Part shown: positions 60,320-64,000 of the stretch, in pieces
Layout of the letters: every line of letters starts with the position of its first letter
How positions within the stretch are numbered: the first letter of the stretch is position 1
Assembly: GCA_003116875.1 (NCBI GenBank)
Contig: BCKT01000013.1
Location: forward strand, 310,001 to 374,000
DNA: 64,000 nucleotides
Reading direction: 5' to 3'
Source: Takashimella koratensis
Taxonomy: Eukaryota > Basidiomycota > Tremellomycetes > Trichosporonales > Tetragoniomycetaceae
The notes under the pieces: model-generated
What the model saw: the letters and a program-made list of their open reading frames with translations, nothing else
Databases searched by the model: none
Told to the model about the DNA's origin: nothing
Program-made: the position numbers and the translations under genes

Positions 60320-61732
60320 ATGATCACCTCCACCTCCGTCTCCTCATCCTCAACCTCGACCTCGACCGCTTCTTCATCCTCCCGAACCCCTGTGCTCTCA
60401 TGCCATGACTACCCCTCCCACATCTTTCTCTCCCCCTCCCTTCCCCCATCCCACCCTCTCGATTCGCCTTTGCTCTCCATCACCTCTCCTTCCCTTCAAC
60501 ACCATCTCGACACTGCCTCGCTCGCTCTTCGTTCAGGTCTCAACGTCGCCTTCCCTACCGAGACCGTCTACGGCCTTGGCGGAGCGTCTCTGAACCCGCA
60601 AGCCGTGAAACGAGTCTACACCATCAAGGGCCGACCTTCGGACAACCCGTTAATCATGCACGTTTCCTCTCTCGATATGCTTCGCTCTGTCCTCCCCCCA
60701 TCATTCATCCTCTCTCCGCTTCTCCTGGCACTCATATCCGCCTTTTGGCCAGGCCCACTCACACTCCTCTTTCCATCGCCTTCCCCTCCTCCCCCACCTG
60801 CACCATCCACGATCGCGGTCCGGATGCCCTCACACACACTAGCACGCGCTCTCATCCATCTCGCCGACACCCCAGTCTCCGCTCCCTCCGCCAACGCTTC
60901 CGGTCGACCCAGCCCCACCCAGGCCGAGCACGTCGCACATGACCTGGACGGCGCCGAGGGTCTCGCGTGTACCCTCGACGGTGGGCCCTGTGGCGTGGGG
61001 GTGGAAAGCACCGTCGTCAATGCTCTGCAGTGGGAGAACGGGGTCGGTGGGGTCGTGGATATCCTCAGACCAGGTGGACTCGGCGTGGAGGAAATTCACC
61101 GCGTGACGCAGGAGGTTGACGCAGCGTACGGGAGTGTGACTAGGATCTTGGTGCATGGGCAAGAATGGCGATCAGGAGTGACGACATTAGCGGGCCCGGC
61201 CAAACCAGAAATCAGCGGCGTCGAGCTTCACCCGTCTACACCAGGCCAGAAATACAGACACTACTCTCCTCGGGTCCCCGTCTTCCTATTGCTCCCGAGT
61301 AACGCCTTCCCTCGACCTTCTCTCACCTCGACCACCCCCACATTCCCGACTGACATCATCCAGCACCTCTCCGAGCGCCTCGGGAAGCCATCCCCTTCGT
61401 TCGGATTTCTCCACTACGACGATTCCCCCCTCTCTCGAGCCCTCATCGCCTCACCCGCTATTGCCTCCCCACACGCATCGATCACCCCGCGGTCGCTGGG
61501 TCCCGATAGTGCGTCGGCGGCACAACGGCTGTTCTCGGGGATGCTCAGCTTTGAGGGTCAGCAGGACGCTGTGGATGCGATCTTGATCGAAGGATGCACG
61601 GACGAGGGTCTGGGACTGGCCGTGATGGAGCGCGCTGGCAAAGCGGTAGGTGGAGGTGGAGTCGCGGGAGATCTGGGTAACGGACAGGTCAGTCGTGGAG
61701 GTCAGGCTGGACGATTCTGGGTCCAGGTGTAG
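60320..61732 (+). CDS. SUA5: Threonylcarbamoyl-AMP synthase (Sua5/YrdC)
   Basis: An intronless gene of 471 codons from the ATG at 60320 (context CCACCATGA), rare in this intron-rich window. After a Ser-rich leader the YrdC domain begins: LRSGLNVAFPTETVYGLGGA, RVYTIKGRPSDNPLIMHVSS, FWPGPLTLLF, VRMPSHTLARALIH, SAPSANASGRPSPTQAEHV and GVGVESTVVNAL. The Sua5 linker and C-terminal domain follow (LHPSTPGQKYRHYSPRVPVF). It makes threonylcarbamoyl-adenylate from Thr, bicarbonate and ATP, the first step of t6A37 in tRNA (family knowledge). An in-frame ATG at 60224 would add 32 residues (MHRTPWRHLHSHPTRTRSRH...), rich in Arg/His/Ser without acidic residues, resembling a mitochondrial presequence, in weaker start context. 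The C-terminal Sua5 tail ends FWVQV. Confidence 0.93.
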   Translation: MITSTSVSSSSTSTSTASSSSRTPVLSCHDYPSHIFLSPSLPPSHPLDSPLLSITSPSLQHHLDTASLALRSGLNVAFPTETVYGLGGASLNPQAVKRVYTIKGRPSDNPLIMHVSSLDMLRSVLPPSFILSPLLLALISAFWPGPLTLLFPSPSPPPPPAPSTIAVRMPSHTLARALIHLADTPVSAPSANASGRPSPTQAEHVAHDLDGAEGLACTLDGGPCGVGVESTVVNALQWENGVGGVVDILRPGGLGVEEIHRVTQEVDAAYGSVTRILVHGQEWRSGVTTLAGPAKPEISGVELHPSTPGQKYRHYSPRVPVFLLLPSNAFPRPSLTSTTPTFPTDIIQHLSERLGKPSPSFGFLHYDDSPLSRALIASPAIASPHASITPRSLGPDSASAAQRLFSGMLSFEGQQDAVDAILIEGCTDEGLGLAVMERAGKAVGGGGVAGDLGNGQVSRGGQAGRFWVQV

Positions 61733-62737
61733 CGAGGGTCAAGTTAAGAGTCGTAGATGTGAGAAGGAAAGGTTGTATTCGGTATCATTACCGCTGTCAT
61801 TAGCAACGAACATTGACATTCAAGTCAGCCAGACCCATCTTGGTGTGAATCTCATCCATGATTGCAACGTTCCATCCATACTTGTTGTATGTATAGCTAT
61901 GTATTGAACAACTTGACAACCCTCTTTTGAGGTGATATGAGAAGCGGACACCTCGCTGACTGATGTCGGAGTAGTTTCGACACCGAGACAACCAGATTGT
62001 CCTGAACGCTGACAGGTGGGGGAGTCAAAGGCTGATACGAGATGACGAGGCGTCGTCTCGGACCCCCCACCCGGCATCGTGCGCCGTCGGCCTCGACTTG
62101 TGGAAGTGGGCAAAAGAGACGTAGCAGAGATCATCGCTGTTCCCATTCGTCCATTCCCCGAGAGAGGCGAACACGCGAGACCAGGTGGGGTGATGGGCAC
62201 TGCTGCGCCGGATCAAATGAGGCTAGCGCCATTCGGGGGTTGTAACACTTCAGGACAACCTGGCGGATTAGTGGATGACATCGGTGGTACGGAATGGAAG
62301 GTAGAGCGAGTTGAGCGGTGGTTTTAGGCGAGGAGAGAAGATGGATGCTTGGCATTTTACCGAGCGAGGGCGATACGTTGCCGGTGAGCGAGGAGGGGTC
62401 AGTTCTCGGACACGGTAGCTACAAGTGTGCTCGATTGCTTCGGCAAAACGTCGGAAGCGCGTATCGTGTTCCTGAATAATCCATGAATCCTATCCATCAT
62501 TCGGGTGAACGGTCGCTCCCTCGGTTCGGGTTCCGTTATCTCTTGTCCCCGTCTGCTCGACCGTCACTGTACAGTACACTACTGCACGTCTGAGCTGATC
62601 CTGCTCATTGGCGTATATATATCCCAACCCTTGCCCCCATTTATAATGCCCGTCGCACACCAACTCCCTCCCCCACTCCCTCTCCCTTCTTTGGCTTCCG
62701 CCTTCACCAGCTTTGACCGAAGTGGCACACCTCGACT
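61733..62737. promoter_or_regulatory. Upstream region of the carboxylesterase gene
   Basis: 1005 bases without a supportable gene. A TATA box (GTATATATA, about 62613-62621) lies about 115 bases before the esterase ATG. Short open frames on both strands have no family resemblance. Confidence 0.45.
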
Positions 62738-64000
62738 ATGCCGTCCTTCTCCCTCCGTACACTCTTGACACTCGCTACAGCCTCGCTGGCCGTCACCGCT
62801 GCGCCTGCCCCCGCTGCACCCGCCCCCATTCAGGAGACCAGGGACTATGTCAACTACAACCCCCAGGTGACTACAAGCTACGGCGACGTGGATATCACGT
62901 ACCAAGGTTTCCTCAACACGACTACCAACGTCGAAGAGTTTCTCGGTGAGTTAATCAGTGCCCCTTGCCGAAGGTATGGAAGGACGAGTATTGATGAGAC
63001 TACTAGCGATCCCGTACGCCAAGCCACCTCTTGGTCAGCTGAGGTTTAACCGTCCCCAGCCTTGGGTTCCGGGCACCGAGACTCTCCTCAACTCGACCAT
63101 CGCCGGCCCCGCGTGCCGTCAGCCGGGGATGAACGTGAGCCTTCACCCCCTCTACCCACCGAAACCTTTTGATGTCTCTCCTCTTCTTGCACTAATCGAC
63201 CGTTGCACCGCTTGTCTATGATCACAGAGCTAACCGGACCCAGTCGACGTCGTCCGAGGACTGCCTTCACCTCAATATCATCCGACACACCAATGTCCAG
63301 TACGGCGAGAAGCTTCCTGTCCTCGTCTGGGTGAGTACTGGCAATCTCTATCATGACACACCTACCAAGAACCATGAGCTTCGCTGACATATCTGTCCTA
63401 GATCTACGGTGGTGACTACATCTCAGGCTACATGTAAGTTTCACCTTTCTTGCCATTCTCTTTTCCTCACCTCCCACTGTTCCGTCTCCTTTTGTATGTC
63501 CCACATCTTACCCGGCTCAGCGACTCGCCTGAATACAACCCGACCCAAATCGTCCTCGACTCTATCTCAATCGACCACCCTACTATCGTGGTATCTATGA
63601 ACTACCGAGTCGGCTCTTACGGTTTCCTCCTCGGCGAGCAGGCTATCGCTGCCAACGCTACCAACAACGGGATTCTCGACCAACGCCTTGCGCTTGAGTG
63701 GATTCAGGAACACATCGAGTCGTTTGGTGGTGACCCGGAGAAGGTCACGATCTTTGGTGCGAGCGCTGGTGGGGTGAGTCTGGCTGTAGTTTTGAGACAC
63801 CCTAAACGAGAAGTGGGAAGAGAAATGGTGCAGTGCTGACGAAGACTCTCGATTCAGGGCTCCGTCGTTGGTCAGCTCGTCCTCGAGGGCATGGACAAGA
63901 AAGGTCTCTTTGCTGGTGCGATGCACATGTCCGGTGCCTTTATCTGGAACTGGCAGCGGTCGGGCGTAAGTTCCCTATCACTTTGGGATTCTACTCCAAA
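62738..64000 (+). CDS. Secreted type-B carboxylesterase/lipase (cut by window edge)
   Basis: 5' part of a multi-exon gene that runs past the right edge. It starts with a signal peptide (MPSFSLRTLLTLATASLAVT followed by Ala/Pro repeats). The alpha/beta-hydrolase region follows: AIPYAKPPLGQLRFNRPQPW, SSEDCLHLNI, LPVLVWIYGGDYISGYIDSP, VVSMNYRVGSYGFLLGEQ, NNGILDQRLALEWIQEHIES and FGGDPEKVTIFGASAGG with the nucleophilic Ser, then GSVVGQLVLEG and LFAGAMHMSG. The EDCLHLN and GASAGG motifs define the carboxylesterase type-B family. In the oxyanion loop the usual GGG is GGD, with the Asp codon at 63414-63416. The catalytic Glu/Asp and His would lie beyond the window. The substrate is unknown. Confidence 0.87.

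Overview
The window is nuclear DNA from a fungus, most likely a basidiomycete yeast or relative of the Tremellomycetes. Nearly every gene is broken by many short introns (about 50-80 bases) with GTGAGT/GTAAGT/GTACGT donors, a GCTGAC or CTAAC branch sequence close to the acceptor, and TAG/CAG acceptors. The DNA is GC-rich and the single-copy genes have clear fungal homologues. Taxonomy is inferred from gene structure and protein resemblance, not from a search.

Layout, left to right. 1-1144: low-complexity flank. 1.1-9.4 kb: COG2 (-), COX20 (+), the Ran GTPase GSP1 (-) and an XAP5/FAM50 protein (+). 9.6-11.9 kb: tRNA dihydrouridine synthase DUS2 (+). 12.2-16.0 kb: an accessory patch with three tandem copies of an unrecognised small secreted protein, one apparently frameshifted, one reduced to its first exon, one intact. 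16.3-28.5 kb: NatC subunit MAK10 (-), a LEA2-type membrane protein (+), adenylosuccinate lyase ADE13 (-), cytosolic malate dehydrogenase (+) and thioredoxin (+). 28.5-31.7 kb: a long gene-poor, pyrimidine-rich stretch before an RFX transcription factor (+). 35.7-45.0 kb: BRCA2/Brh2 (-), a cyclin-D1-binding-protein-like gene (+), mitochondrial EF-Tu (-) and a mitochondrial SAM carrier (+). 45.1-53.9 kb: glutaryl-CoA dehydrogenase (-), a Gon7-like protein (-), methionine aminopeptidase 2 (+), Golgi SNARE GOS1 (-) and a p24 cargo receptor (+). 54.0-61.7 kb: a SWP73/RSC6 chromatin remodeller subunit (-), RRP36 (+), RPL24 (-) and SUA5 (+). The right edge cuts a secreted type-B carboxylesterase (+).

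The genes are mostly unrelated housekeeping functions arranged as divergent and convergent pairs, with no operon logic. Loose themes are tRNA modification (DUS2, SUA5, Gon7-like) and mitochondrial biogenesis (COX20, TUF1, SAM carrier, GCDH). Palindromic TCACGTGA boxes recur in the promoter intervals.

The most unusual signal is extreme micro-exon use. The Ran gene needs a 1-nucleotide exon followed by a 5-nucleotide exon to rebuild its P-loop. The malate dehydrogenase gene has a 3-nucleotide exon (one Lys codon), glutaryl-CoA dehydrogenase a 10-nucleotide exon and RRP36 a 16-nucleotide exon, while the RPL24 start codon is itself split by an intron. Other points of interest are the tandem secreted-protein family, possible dual-start (mitochondrial/cytosolic) DUS2 and SUA5, and an Asp in the oxyanion loop of the esterase. 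All gene models were made by eye from splice signals and homology, with no transcript evidence.
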